A stretch of 35,353 bases of DNA, taken from DAIUFH01 sp036844705 (GTDB lineage Bacteria > Bacillota > Clostridia > Tissierellales > Tissierellaceae). The position numbers were made by a program, and so were the translations under genes. The stretch is from positions 1 through 35,353 of the forward strand of contig DAIUFH010000017.1 in assembly GCA_036844705.1 (NCBI GenBank), written 5' to 3'. Below, piece by piece: positions 7,416-15,399 of this stretch; position 1 is the stretch's first letter; every line of letters begins with the position of its first letter. Under the pieces are notes generated by a model. That model did not search any database and was not told the origin of the DNA. It saw nothing but the letters and a program-made list of their open reading frames with translations.

Positions 7416-8417
7416 CTATTTCCTATATTTCTTTATATTATTTTCATGTTCAGCAAATGTTTTGGCGAAAACATGTCCATTTTCTCCCATTACATAATAA
7501 AAATAATCATGTTCTTCTGGATATAATGCAGCCTGTATTGATTTTTTGCCTGGCGATGCGATTGGTCCTGGTGGTAGCCCTGGGTTCTTATAGGTGTTGA
7601 AAGGATTATCTACTTTCAGGTCTTCTAATAAAACCTTAGTCTTATGTTCTTTTCCTTCACCAAGTCCATATATTACAGATGCATCAATTTGTAAAGGCAT
7701 CCCTATATCTAACCTATTATATATGACACCACTAATTCTAGCTCTTTCCTCATCATTATATGCTTCTCTTTCAATTAGAGAAGCGATGGTTAATACATCA
7801 TGGGTTGTCAGATTCATTTCCTTAGCCTTATTAAGGTACTCATCTGTAAATACATCCTCCATAGTTTCAGCTAGTTTAGTGACAATTTCCGTTACGCTCT
7901 GATCTTTGGTAAAATAATAAGTATCAGGGAATAAATATCCTTCCATCTTGAAGTACAGATTCGATGGATCAAAAGTGTAACCCATTTTATTAAAATAATC
8001 ATCAGTTTCTTTTATAAACTCTTCTGATGAAGCTAACCCAGACTCCTCTACCTTTTTAGCAAATTGGTATAATATAAAACCCTCTGGGAAAGTAAGCTTA
8101 ATCTGGCTCTCATCTTCACCATTTTGTAATATTTCATAAACTTCATTCAACTCAACCTTAGATGGGATTGTATACGTACCTGGCTTTATACTTCTGGCAA
8201 TATCTTGTCCATTATATCTAAACCATAATCTACTTCTTATTATGTTCTTTTCATATAAATCTTCAGCTACTGAATTTAAATTAGCACCTTTCTTTACTTC
8301 TATTTCTACAGGTAAATCATTATAGGTTACTGATAAATAATCAGGTAAAAATCTAACTGTAAATATTGATATTGCAATGATAATAATTAAAAATAAAAAT
8401 AAATATGATTTCTTCAT
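7416..8417 (-). CDS. mltG: Endolytic murein transglycosylase MltG
   Basis: This YceG-family protein cleaves nascent peptidoglycan strands at the outer face of the membrane and is thought to set glycan length. The start used here gives MKKSYLFLFL, a single N-terminal membrane anchor (residues about 2-22), with GGAGG five bases before ATG 8417. The longer TTG-start version has no ribosome site. A LysM-like region (VEIEVKKGANLNSVAEDLYEK) is followed by the catalytic domain with ASLIERE, whose glutamate (residue 216) is the expected catalytic acid. The conserved end NPFNTYKNPGLPPGPIASPG...YFYYV is intact. The length of 333 residues is normal. It follows the baeRF gene behind a terminator and precedes the Hsp70 operon. 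Confidence 0.95.
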   Translation of the reverse strand: MKKSYLFLFLIIIIAISIFTVRFLPDYLSVTYNDLPVEIEVKKGANLNSVAEDLYEKNIIRSRLWFRYNGQDIARSIKPGTYTIPSKVELNEVYEILQNGEDESQIKLTFPEGFILYQFAKKVEESGLASSEEFIKETDDYFNKMGYTFDPSNLYFKMEGYLFPDTYYFTKDQSVTEIVTKLAETMEDVFTDEYLNKAKEMNLTTHDVLTIASLIEREAYNDEERARISGVIYNRLDIGMPLQIDASVIYGLGEGKEHKTKVLLEDLKVDNPFNTYKNPGLPPGPIASPGKKSIQAALYPEEHDYFYYVMGENGHVFAKTFAEHENNIKKYRK

Positions 8418-8474
8418 AAACTCCTCCAAATTTGTATTACCTATAATATATCAATTTTAAACTATATTTACAAT

Positions 8475-8504
8475 ATTAAAGCTTTGGTATTTTAGTACCA
8501 AAGC
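8475..8504 (-). terminator. Terminator after the baeRF gene
   Basis: A nine-base-pair stem, GCTTTGGTA with TACCAAAGC (8481-8489 and 8496-8504), has a six-base loop and is followed on the minus strand by TTTAATATT. It lies seven bases after the stop codon. Confidence 0.7.
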
Positions 8505-8510
8505 CTTATA

Positions 8511-9683
8511 TTAATAACGTAAAACAGCTGCTATTGCACTTTTATCAGGAATTTCATCAGGTGTAACAGGGAATACTCTTCCTCCTCTAGATATGGTGAG
8601 GAGTGATACATATTCCATAAGGTCTTCATCGCCATTTCTCTCTTCATCATGTAACTCTATACTATTATCATGATGATTGAATTTACCCCATTGCTGAACC
8701 TTATCATCAAGGAATAATGATTCTATTTGACCACTATAGGCCGCTGGAATAATCTTTTCAAGTGAATTAGCAAATAACTTATTTCTTTGGCCACGATATT
8801 GCTTATATTTTTCTTCAGCAATATCCCTTTCTTTGTTGAACAACGGCTCCACTATTTTCCATGCCATCTTATGAAGCTCTTCCCCATTTAATAACTCTGG
8901 ATTCCCTCGTATATAATCATCAACTATATAAGGATACTTACTCTTTTCCCTATAAATAGGTATCAGATATTCAACACCAGCTAGTACCAAAGGAATGATA
9001 TCACCTTCATGCATATCTAAAAGTGATTCATCAATAGCTCTAAAATATCTAGTTAATTCATTTCTTTCATAATCATCCTCAGCACTTTGCGATTGGGTTA
9101 CATTGTTATAAACTAATTGATTTTTACCTACATTATTAGAGGTACGCTGTGCTAATTCTCTTTTTGAACTATCATAGTCATCATCAACTTGCATATCATG
9201 CATACTGTCAGGTGCATCCTGCAATTCAATTTCAATAATATTTTGCCTTGTACATCTAAACAGTCTAACCTGATTCTTACTTAAAGCTAATATATTGAAT
9301 TGACCGTTCCCAGTCAATAGAGGAAATAGAGGTTTTACATGTATTCTATTGCTAACATTAACAGTTTCTTTAAAGTTGAACGGAAGCCTAAAATAATTTA
9401 TACCATCTGAATGTATAAATAATGCCAAACCTTCACTTTGATTTTGCCAAAACCTAATTTCATCAACAAGGTTAGTGGCAGGCTTCAGAAAAGTCTCTAC
9501 CTCTGATTTGGTCATTTCCATATCATACAGTTTAGCTTCTGCTTCTCTTAATAACTGTTTAAATCTAACTGGATTCTGCCTTATATCTACTCCACTACTG
9601 TAGGTAGGCATATAAATAGATATAAATGTTCCTTCATCAATATTAATTAACTCTTGTAAATCCTGAATAGTCAATATATCCAT
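8511..9683 (-). CDS. baeRF-type release-factor-like protein
   Basis: This is a 390-residue soluble protein. The N-terminal part (LQELINIDEGTFISIYMPTYSSG followed by IRQNPVRFKQLLREAEAKL) matches the bacterial relatives of archaeo-eukaryotic release factor 1 (baeRF, most like family 3). PLVLAGVEYLIPIYREKSKYP in the middle and the C-terminal GGRVFPVTPDEIPDKSAIAAVLRY fit the family. These proteins are predicted from sequence to act at the ribosome, in peptide release or rescue, but few have been tested. The start is ATG 9683, with AGGAG seven bases ahead. The frame extends 20 codons upstream to a TTG through a region that folds into hairpins and lacks a ribosome site, so that extension is not used. 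The leader structure is described separately. Confidence 0.85.
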   Translation of the reverse strand: MDILTIQDLQELINIDEGTFISIYMPTYSSGVDIRQNPVRFKQLLREAEAKLYDMEMTKSEVETFLKPATNLVDEIRFWQNQSEGLALFIHSDGINYFRLPFNFKETVNVSNRIHVKPLFPLLTGNGQFNILALSKNQVRLFRCTRQNIIEIELQDAPDSMHDMQVDDDYDSSKRELAQRTSNNVGKNQLVYNNVTQSQSAEDDYERNELTRYFRAIDESLLDMHEGDIIPLVLAGVEYLIPIYREKSKYPYIVDDYIRGNPELLNGEELHKMAWKIVEPLFNKERDIAEEKYKQYRGQRNKLFANSLEKIIPAAYSGQIESLFLDDKVQQWGKFNHHDNSIELHDEERNGDEDLMEYVSLLTISRGGRVFPVTPDEIPDKSAIAAVLRY

Positions 9684-9710
9684 AAACATTCTCCTTTTTT
9701 TAGGCTTTAG

Positions 9711-9753
9711 GAAACTGCTTGCAGTTTCTACAGACCGCCGCAACAGTAGTTGC
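9711..9753 (-). promoter_or_regulatory. Two-hairpin leader of the baeRF gene
   Basis: On the transcript, GCAAC-UACU-GUUGC (9740-9753) is followed by GAAACUG-CAAG-CAGUUUC (9711-9728), both perfect. The segment UUUCCU, made of the 3' arm of the second hairpin plus its next bases, can instead pair with AGGAGA of the Shine-Dalgarno site (six pairs, one wobble). The two structures exclude each other. This resembles a translational switch, but no ligand or leader peptide is recognisable. A 16-bp perfect palindrome lies just upstream at 9764-9779. Confidence 0.45.
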
Positions 9754-9879
9754 GCTTTATTTGAATCTTAATTAAGATTTTTATAAATAGTAGAAAATAT
9801 TTATAATATTAATTTGCCCTTAATAAATACTTCTATGAAGGAATATATAGACAATCCAGTTATATGTTTTGACTAATGA

Positions 9880-9919
9880 AATTTAAAAACTCTTTTAGAA
9901 ATAAAAGAGTTTTTAAATT
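9880..9919 (-). terminator. Strong AT-rich hairpin terminator after the small gene
   Basis: An 18-bp perfect stem (9880-9897 with 9902-9919) has a GAAA or TTTC loop and A/T-rich ends, so it can act in both directions. It lies 13 bases after the stop of the 32-residue small protein on the minus strand. Confidence 0.75.
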
Positions 9920-9932
9920 TTGTTAGTATTAT

Positions 9933-10031
9933 TTATTTTTCATATGCAACAAGTACTACACCTAATTCAGCCTCAAGTTTTTTTAATTCTTCCATTTGAT
10001 TTTCATTAAGTTGAGCTATCGTAGAATCCAC
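9933..10031 (-). CDS. Conserved-looking 32-residue small protein
   Basis: This is a 33-codon gene with a GTG start (10029-10031), a GGAGG eight bases upstream and a strong terminator just behind it. The product begins MDSTIAQLNENQMEELKKLE and ends ELGVVLVAYEK. It is an amphipathic helix of alternating Glu/Lys/Leu followed by a short hydrophobic beta-like tail. Peptides of this pattern (helix, then ELGV-LVAY) recur in clostridial genomes as hypothetical proteins, as far as I recall; no function is known. An upstream in-frame ATG at 10046 overlaps the ribosome site and is unlikely to be used. It lies between citC and the baeRF gene and appears to be its own transcription unit. Confidence 0.7.
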   Translation of the reverse strand: MDSTIAQLNENQMEELKKLEAELGVVLVAYEK

Positions 10032-10109
10032 AATAATTACCTCCATAATATATTTAGTAATTATTATGCTCTACTATTTATGAAAAATTATGCCATTAAG
10101 TGGAAAAGT

Positions 10110-11129
10110 TTATATTCTTTTAATTTTTTCGATTATTCTTTTACCTTCATCTTCCTTCAAATAATCAATTGTACTTTGAGGCAACAATTTATATGCCTGG
10201 TCAATTCTATTATTCTTGATAAGATTTCTTACATAGGATGCACTTATAGGTTTGTTATCCAATTCTTTTCTTTTAATTATTTTAACTTCAATATCATTTG
10301 ATTCTAATATGTTCTTCAGTGATCTATTATAAGCATTTGTTACTTCATCTATAGGCTCTGAACCAAGAAATCTAATATCTATTTCTAGATCCTTAGCTAT
10401 TTTTTCTGCAAAAATTTTAGCATCCAATTCAGTATAAATCTCTAGCATTTCATCTTTTTTCTTTATAAAATATGTCGGAAAGGTTCCTCTTGATATAATA
10501 TAAGGACCACCTTTTAGTACCTTTATTCTTGTTTCATCTTTAAATTCATTTTTAATAATGTTATATCTATCTTCAAATGGAAAGATTGAAAGATCCTCTT
10601 CCACTAGAAATATTAGTAATTCATCAACCTCTTCTAAAGCCTTCAGCATTAGATATTTGTGGCCTAATGTCATAGGATTGCAGTTTACAATTACCGCCCC
10701 TCTTTTGCCAGCTTTAACGCCAAGATTTTTCTTAGTTTCTTTTATCCAATTGTTATAATTATAGAATCCACCTTCCAAAAGCATTACTCTATTAGTAGAA
10801 TATACTTCCTTTAGTCCAAGGGATTCAAAAATTGCCTTATTATTAGGAGTAGTAAATATAAAATATGAACTATATCCCTTTTCCATAAGATATTCCAATA
10901 GTGAATTATAAATTATTCCAATAGCTCCTTGTCCACTATAGGTACACTTTGCAAAAAAATACTTCAAAATATTTCCCGAAGCTGATCCTGTTGCAATAAT
11001 TTCTCCATTGTCCCTAATAACATAGGTCTTATCCGGGATATCATAATCAACATTAAATATTTTTAAGAATTTTTTTATCTCTTCTACCTCAATGGGATTG
11101 TTCAAATTTAATTCATCGCTGAAAAACAC
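10110..11129 (-). CDS. citC: [Citrate/citramalate lyase acyl-carrier] acetate ligase
   Basis: This ligase activates the lyase acyl carrier by ATP-dependent acetylation of its phosphoribosyl-dephospho-CoA group. The 339-residue protein has an N-terminal GNAT-like half (about 1-135: DNGEIIATGSASGNILKYFF, then YSGQGAIGIIYNSLLEYL). A nucleotidyltransferase half follows, with NPMTLGHKYL as the HxGH-like motif near residue 155 and ISASYVRNLI near the end. Length and order are normal for CitC. The start is GTG 11129, with AAAGG about ten bases ahead. It lies behind citF but is separated by a terminator and a 180-base repeat-like region, so it is probably transcribed separately or by read-through. 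In this cluster the target is presumably citramalate lyase, as in methylaspartate fermenters. Confidence 0.92.
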   Translation of the reverse strand: MFFSDELNLNNPIEVEEIKKFLKIFNVDYDIPDKTYVIRDNGEIIATGSASGNILKYFFAKCTYSGQGAIGIIYNSLLEYLMEKGYSSYFIFTTPNNKAIFESLGLKEVYSTNRVMLLEGGFYNYNNWIKETKKNLGVKAGKRGAVIVNCNPMTLGHKYLMLKALEEVDELLIFLVEEDLSIFPFEDRYNIIKNEFKDETRIKVLKGGPYIISRGTFPTYFIKKKDEMLEIYTELDAKIFAEKIAKDLEIDIRFLGSEPIDEVTNAYNRSLKNILESNDIEVKIIKRKELDNKPISASYVRNLIKNNRIDQAYKLLPQSTIDYLKEDEGKRIIEKIKRI

Positions 11130-11206
11130 AAAATCACAACCTTTTATATAATAAGCTTATTATACCATTCATTATAAAGTTCTACTAATAAAATATCCTC
11201 TCTTAA

Positions 11207-11298
11207 ACCCGAGATACCTCGTAAGCAATTATCATACTGCTAAACTTAGGATGACAACATCGTCATTCTGCGCATTAGTGAAGGAATGACATATCCTG
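11207..11298. repeat. Degenerate intergenic repeat-like sequence
   Basis: The region between citC and the citF terminator contains ATGAC-AACATC-GTCAT (11251-11266) and related words (GTCATTCTGCGC, then AAGGAATGAC, and a flanking GGATGAC). It recalls the imperfect-palindrome intergenic repeats built on GTCATTCTGAGCG common in Firmicutes. No open reading frame fits. No second copy is visible in this window. Confidence 0.3.
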
Positions 11299-11300
11299 AA

Positions 11301-11324
11301 AAAAGAGTTGCAATTAAGCAACCC
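11301..11324 (-). terminator. Terminator at the end of the methylaspartate operon
   Basis: On the minus strand GGGTTGC-TTAATT-GCAACTC (7 bp, one wobble) is followed by TTTTTT. The stem begins one base after the citF stop codon, separating citF from citC. Confidence 0.8.
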
Positions 11325-11325
11325 T

Positions 11326-12807
11326 TTATCTCTTCACTTCATAGATATAATCAAGGACTCTGCCATCACGATATTCGGAAAAACCAATTACTCTTTCGGT
11401 CTTTTCTATAGGATTTGGTTTCCCCATAATTTTTTCTGAATAGTCCTTAAGCTCATTGATATCTATTATATCCAATTTAGCTTCTTTAAATTTTTGGATT
11501 AAATCCTTTCTTAAAGGATTTACACAAATTCCTCTTTCAGTTACTAATATATCAATAGTACTACCTGGTGTAGTGATTACATCTACTTTATCCTTTATCA
11601 AAGGAATTCTTGACGAGAACAGCTTTGATACAATTATAGACAATTTACTACCAGCAGCAGTATCCTGATGACCTCCGGATCCTCCCATCAATAGTCCATG
11701 TGAACCTGTTGATACATTGACATTGAAGTCTGTATCTATTTCTGTTGCACCAAGAATAACTATATCAAGATTGTCAACAACAGCTGAAACTTCAGGATTG
11801 CCATATTGCGATGCACTCATTCTCAAATGATTTGCATTTTTCTTTAAAGATTCAATCGCCTTTAAATCGAAGCATTGAACATCAAATAAAGTGTCAAAAA
11901 GACCTTCCTCAAGCATATCAGTTAAATATCCTGTAATCCCACCTGAAGCAAAGCTACCTTTTATATTGTTTTCAATCATATAATCTCTAAGAAATGATGT
12001 TACAGCTAGAGATATTCCACCTGCACCACTTTGGAAGCTTAAACCATTCTTTAAAAGACCAGAAGCTTCCATTACCTTTAAAGTGTCCTTTGCAATTTTA
12101 AGCCCGATAGGATCCTTTGTAATCATTGTAGTTCCAGATACTATACCTGATTTTAATCCTATAGATTCCAAAACAAATACATAGTCAACATAATCTTCTG
12201 TAATATCTGCAGGATAATTTGGATAGTCCATTATAGAGTCAGTTACTGCAACTACCCTCTTAGCTTTCATACTATCCGCTATGGCATATCCTAAAGAACC
12301 ACAAGAGTTAGTACCATTGACTCCTGATATATTTCCCTTGTTATCTGAGCTTGGTGATGTAATAAATGCTATATCTATTTCAAGCTCTCCATTTAATATA
12401 GATCTTGCTCTGCCACCGTGGGATTGCATTACAATACTTCCCTTCAATTCACCGTGGCTAATAGCTTCACCTAGTTCTCCGGATATATAAGATGTTACAA
12501 TATTTTTGATTGTACCGTCCTTTAGCATTGGAATCAATTCTTTATTAGTTGGGAACAATGAGCTGGCAACTAAGGTAATATCCTTAATTCCCATGGATTG
12601 AACCTTTTTCATGATTAAATTTAGTACTCTATCTCCATTTCTCAAATGATGATGGAAAGAAAGCACTGCACCATTTTTTATATTTAGTTCATTAAAAAGA
12701 TAATCAATATCCTCCGTGACCTTATCCTTCTTTGAAACCTTTGGAGGATATTCGGACTTATCGATAATTTTTATTGAATCTAAATCAATATTATTTAAGT
12801 AATCCAT
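11326..12807 (-). CDS. citF: Citramalate (citrate-type) lyase alpha subunit
   Basis: This is the CoA-transferase-like alpha subunit, which moves the acetyl-carrier thioester from acetate to the substrate. The protein has about 493 residues from the chosen start and shows the family's features: FHHHLRNGD near the N-terminus, SHGGRARSI, SGVNGTNSCGSLGYA, QSGAGGISLAV, ASGGITGYL, and TGSHGLLMGGSGGHQDTAAG. In this operon, next to glutamate mutase, methylaspartase and mesaconase, the substrate is most likely (S)-citramalate rather than citrate (pathway knowledge). The second of two tandem ATGs (12807) has AAGGAGG at six bases; the first is three bases from it. The longer GTG form is not supported. 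The gene overlaps citE by 17 bases, implying coupled translation. Confidence 0.93.
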   Translation of the reverse strand: MDYLNNIDLDSIKIIDKSEYPPKVSKKDKVTEDIDYLFNELNIKNGAVLSFHHHLRNGDRVLNLIMKKVQSMGIKDITLVASSLFPTNKELIPMLKDGTIKNIVTSYISGELGEAISHGELKGSIVMQSHGGRARSILNGELEIDIAFITSPSSDNKGNISGVNGTNSCGSLGYAIADSMKAKRVVAVTDSIMDYPNYPADITEDYVDYVFVLESIGLKSGIVSGTTMITKDPIGLKIAKDTLKVMEASGLLKNGLSFQSGAGGISLAVTSFLRDYMIENNIKGSFASGGITGYLTDMLEEGLFDTLFDVQCFDLKAIESLKKNANHLRMSASQYGNPEVSAVVDNLDIVILGATEIDTDFNVNVSTGSHGLLMGGSGGHQDTAAGSKLSIIVSKLFSSRIPLIKDKVDVITTPGSTIDILVTERGICVNPLRKDLIQKFKEAKLDIIDINELKDYSEKIMGKPNPIEKTERVIGFSEYRDGRVLDYIYEVKR

Positions 12808-13651
12808 CATATTCCTCCTTATAATCTCCACTCATTTTTAATAAATTTAATGCTCTCTTTATAATAGGAGCGTCTACCATTTTACCATCAAGTGAAAATG
12901 CTCCTAAGCCTTTTTCATTTGCAGACTTAACACCTTCAATTACCCTTAAAGCATGATTTACTTCTTCTTCTGAAGGTGCAAATATTTCATTTACGATATC
13001 TACATGTCTAGGACTGATAAGAGCCTTGCCTGTCATCCCAAGATCCTTGGCATTTAAAGCATCAATCTTTAATCCCTCATAATCATCAGTATCTGTAAAT
13101 GGTGTATCAATTGCCTCAATTTGTAATGCCTTTGATACTGCAATAATCCTGGACCTTGCATAAGCTATTTCATCAGATTTTTTGGTTCTCTTTGCACCCA
13201 AATCCAATGTTAAGTCTTCAGCTCCAAGTAAAACACCTATGACTTTCTTTGATTTACTCAAAATTTGAAGTGCCATTTCCAATCCCATTGCCGTTTCTAT
13301 AAGTCCTATCACCTTAAAATCTAAATTATTCTCCGTTAAATATTTATCAAGTGCCTCCATGGACTCTACACTAGCTTTTGGTAAAACAATACCTGTAATA
13401 TTTAGATTCTTAATTTCGTCTAAATCCTTATAAAAGAATGGAGAATCGAGCGGATTTATTCTAACGAATACATCTGAAGTTGTTTCAAAGGTATTAAGAT
13501 ATTCGCAGACTAAGATTCTTGCAGCATCTTTTTCTGTAATAGCTACTGCATCTTCCAAATCTATGATAAGCCCATCTGCACCCAGAATATCAGAGCTTTG
13601 CAACATACCTGGGTTATTTCCTGGCATGAAAAGTAATGTTTTATAACTCAT
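12791..13651 (-). CDS. citE: Citramalate (citrate-type) lyase beta subunit
   Basis: The beta subunit performs the retro-aldol cleavage of the acyl thioester, here expected to give pyruvate and acetyl carrier from citramalyl carrier. The 286-residue product begins MSYKTLLFMPGNNPGM. It shows the CitE/HpcH TIM-barrel motifs DGLIIDLEDAV, VFVRINPLDSPFFYKDL, GIVLPKA, GLIETAMGLE, LLGAEDLTLDLG and GKALISPRHVDIVN. Glu and Asp of IETA and GAEDL are the usual metal ligands. ATG 13651 is chosen because GGGAG lies eight bases upstream; the GTG three codons earlier falls within that spacing. It overlaps citD by 11 bases and citF by 17, a tight translationally coupled triplet. Confidence 0.95.
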   Translation of the reverse strand: MSYKTLLFMPGNNPGMLQSSDILGADGLIIDLEDAVAITEKDAARILVCEYLNTFETTSDVFVRINPLDSPFFYKDLDEIKNLNITGIVLPKASVESMEALDKYLTENNLDFKVIGLIETAMGLEMALQILSKSKKVIGVLLGAEDLTLDLGAKRTKKSDEIAYARSRIIAVSKALQIEAIDTPFTDTDDYEGLKIDALNAKDLGMTGKALISPRHVDIVNEIFAPSEEEVNHALRVIEGVKSANEKGLGAFSLDGKMVDAPIIKRALNLLKMSGDYKEEYDGLLK

Positions 13652-13925
13652 CCTTATCACTCCCTCTTCTTACGCAGGCTTTTACTCTTGCTTTTATTGT
13701 AAAATCCAATGCACCCTTATCTTTAGCTATCACTTTTGCATCAGTTACCCCTTCGCTCTTAAGAGTGTTTAGGATTGTTTCTTTGATATTATCACCAAAT
13801 TGTTTTATTACTACGCTTTCAAGTTCTAACTCCAGTTTTCCTTCACCTGGAGAAATCATAATCAAAATATCATTAGATTCAACAGAACCAGCCTTAGCCA
13901 TTCTCACTATTTTTGTTGCTTCCAT
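13641..13925 (-). CDS. citD: Citramalate (citrate-type) lyase acyl-carrier subunit
   Basis: This 94-residue gamma subunit carries the covalent triphosphoribosyl-dephospho-CoA arm. The motif AGSVESND near the N-terminus contains Ser17, equivalent by alignment to the modified serine of the ESGD motif in enteric CitD. EKQFGD-like (VVIKQFGDNI) and KGALDFTIKARVKA complete the family pattern. Enzymes that build and attach the arm (CitG, CitX) are not in this window and must be elsewhere. The start ATG lies inside the end of the mesaconase beta gene (19-base overlap), with GAGGAG eight bases ahead. Confidence 0.95.
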   Translation of the reverse strand: MEATKIVRMAKAGSVESNDILIMISPGEGKLELELESVVIKQFGDNIKETILNTLKSEGVTDAKVIAKDKGALDFTIKARVKACVRRGSDKDEL

Positions 13926-14470
13926 TTAAGATACTCCTCTCTACCTAATTTATATAGATTGTTTCCCTTAGAATCTATAACAACAGTAGCCGGAAAATCT
14001 TCAACATATATTTTTCTTATAGCTTCTGCGCCTAAATCTTCATAAGCAATTATTTCAGCACTTTTGACTGCCTTTGATATCAATGCAGCAGCCCCACCTA
14101 TTGCTGCCATATAAACAGCTCCATGTTCTACTATCTTTTCCACTACTTCTGGTCCTCTTTTTCCCTTACCTACCATGCCCATTAGCCCTAAATCTAACAA
14201 TTGTGGACTATATGCATCCATTCTATAGCTAGTAGTAGGTCCGGCAGACCCTAAAGCTTGCCCCTTCTTTGCTGGAGTTGGTCCAACATAATAAATACAA
14301 GCTCCCTTAACATCAATCGGTAATTCTTTCCCTTGTTCGATTAATTCAACCAGTCTTTTATGCGCTGCATCTCTTGCAGTATACATATACCCTGTAATAT
14401 AAACAGTATCTCCCGGTTTTAAATCCTTCAAGGCTTCTCTAGTAAATGGTGTTGTTAATTTATAATCCAT
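13907..14470 (-). CDS. Mesaconase/fumarase-type hydro-lyase beta subunit
   Basis: This is the C-terminal (beta) half of a class I iron-sulfur hydro-lyase, 187 residues, with GDTVYITGYMYTARDAAHKR, YYVGPTPAKKG, GSAGPTTSYRMD, GMVGKGKRG and the end region KIYVEDFPATVVIDSKGN. General annotation would be fumarase FumB or tartrate dehydratase beta. Placed between methylaspartase and citramalate lyase, the expected reaction is hydration of mesaconate to (S)-citramalate. It works as a complex with the product of the next gene upstream in the operon. AGGAGGG lies five bases before ATG, ten bases after the alpha gene. Substrate preference is inferred from context; the class can also hydrate fumarate. 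Confidence 0.92.
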   Translation of the reverse strand: MDYKLTTPFTREALKDLKPGDTVYITGYMYTARDAAHKRLVELIEQGKELPIDVKGACIYYVGPTPAKKGQALGSAGPTTSYRMDAYSPQLLDLGLMGMVGKGKRGPEVVEKIVEHGAVYMAAIGGAAALISKAVKSAEIIAYEDLGAEAIRKIYVEDFPATVVIDSKGNNLYKLGREEYLKWKQQK

Positions 14471-14480
14471 TTCAACCCTC

Positions 14481-15323
14481 CTAAAGTGTTACTTCTTTAT
14501 GCCTTGTAGCATGGCAGTTTATGTTTACAGCTACTGGTAACCCCGCAATATGAGTTGGATAATATTCAATACTAACCTTTAATGCAGTAGTTTTCCCACC
14601 AAACCCTTGTGGTCCAATACCTAATGCGTTTATCTTTTCTAACATTTCATTTTCTAAATCAGCATAGAAAGGATTTTCATTATCCTTATCAAGCTCTCTC
14701 ATAAGAGCCTTTTTAGCTAATAATGTTACCTTATCAAATGTACCTCCAATACCTACACCTACAACTATTGGAGGACAAGGATTAGGACCGGCAAGTTCAA
14801 CAGTTTCAAGTATAAAATCTTTAACTCCCTCTATGCCATCTGATGGTTTAAGCATTTTGAGTCTTGACATATTTTCCGAACCAAATCCTTTAGCTGCGAC
14901 CATTATTGTCAATTTATCTCCAGGTACAACTTCATAGTGAACTACTGCAGGAGTGTTGTCCTTTGTATTTACTCTATTTAATGGATCCCCAACTACAGAT
15001 TTTCTTAAAAATCCTTCTTCATAACCTTGTCTTACACCTTCATTTATAGCATCTTCTATATAGCCATTTTCAATAACAACTTCTTGACCAATCTTTACAA
15101 AAGCAACTACCATTCCTGTATCTTGGCACATAGGTACTTGTTCATCATTTGCTATATTTGCATTAGCGATTATCTTATCAAGAATATCCTGTGAAAGCTT
15201 CCAGTCATCATTTTCTCTTGCTTTCTTAAGAGCTTCCATCACATCTCTTGGCAGGAAGTAGTTAGCCTCAATAACCATCCTTTTTACTTCTTCTGTTATT
15301 TTTTTAGCATCTATAGTTTTCAT
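14481..15323 (-). CDS. Mesaconase/fumarase-type hydro-lyase alpha subunit
   Basis: This is the N-terminal (alpha) half of a class I Fe-S hydro-lyase, 280 residues, the normal length for two-subunit enzymes. Three conserved cysteines expected to hold the oxygen-sensitive 4Fe-4S cluster are visible: C66 in PMCQDTG, C183 in GPNPCPPIVVG and C270 in NINCHATRHKE. GIGPQGFGGKTTAL and AAKGFGSENMS are also family motifs. With the beta subunit it should convert mesaconate to citramalate in the methylaspartate pathway, and may also act on fumarate. The start is ATG, with AAGGAAG six bases ahead. A hairpin lies between the preceding mal gene and this one. Confidence 0.93.
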   Translation of the reverse strand: MKTIDAKKITEEVKRMVIEANYFLPRDVMEALKKARENDDWKLSQDILDKIIANANIANDEQVPMCQDTGMVVAFVKIGQEVVIENGYIEDAINEGVRQGYEEGFLRKSVVGDPLNRVNTKDNTPAVVHYEVVPGDKLTIMVAAKGFGSENMSRLKMLKPSDGIEGVKDFILETVELAGPNPCPPIVVGVGIGGTFDKVTLLAKKALMRELDKDNENPFYADLENEMLEKINALGIGPQGFGGKTTALKVSIEYYPTHIAGLPVAVNINCHATRHKEVTL

Positions 15324-15355
15324 TTTACACTTCCTTTTTTAATTAAATAGCAAAA

Positions 15356-15378
15356 CAGAGGGAGTAATCCTCCCACTG
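15356..15378 (-). terminator. Intra-operon hairpin between mal and the mesaconase alpha gene
   Basis: On the transcript CAGTGGGAG-GATTA-CTCCCTCTG pairs with one T-T mismatch and is followed by TTTTG. The short U-run suggests partial termination or an mRNA processing/stabilising element that would make the glm-mal genes more abundant than the downstream genes. Confidence 0.45.
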
Positions 15379-15399
15379 AATTTGCGTTTTTATATTAAA

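Noticed and set aside
9684..9743. N-terminal extension of the baeRF protein from a TTG start
   Set aside because: There is no ribosome site before the TTG, the region consists of hairpins, and a good AGGAG precedes ATG 9683.
9711..9753. Guanidine-II (mini-ykkC) riboswitch
   Set aside because: Two small hairpins are present, but their loops (UACU and CAAG) do not have the required ACGR sequence.
11326..13925. Citrate fermentation by citrate lyase
   Set aside because: The genes are continuous with glutamate mutase, methylaspartase and the hydro-lyase, there is no citrate carrier or oxaloacetate decarboxylase, and citramalate is the logical substrate.
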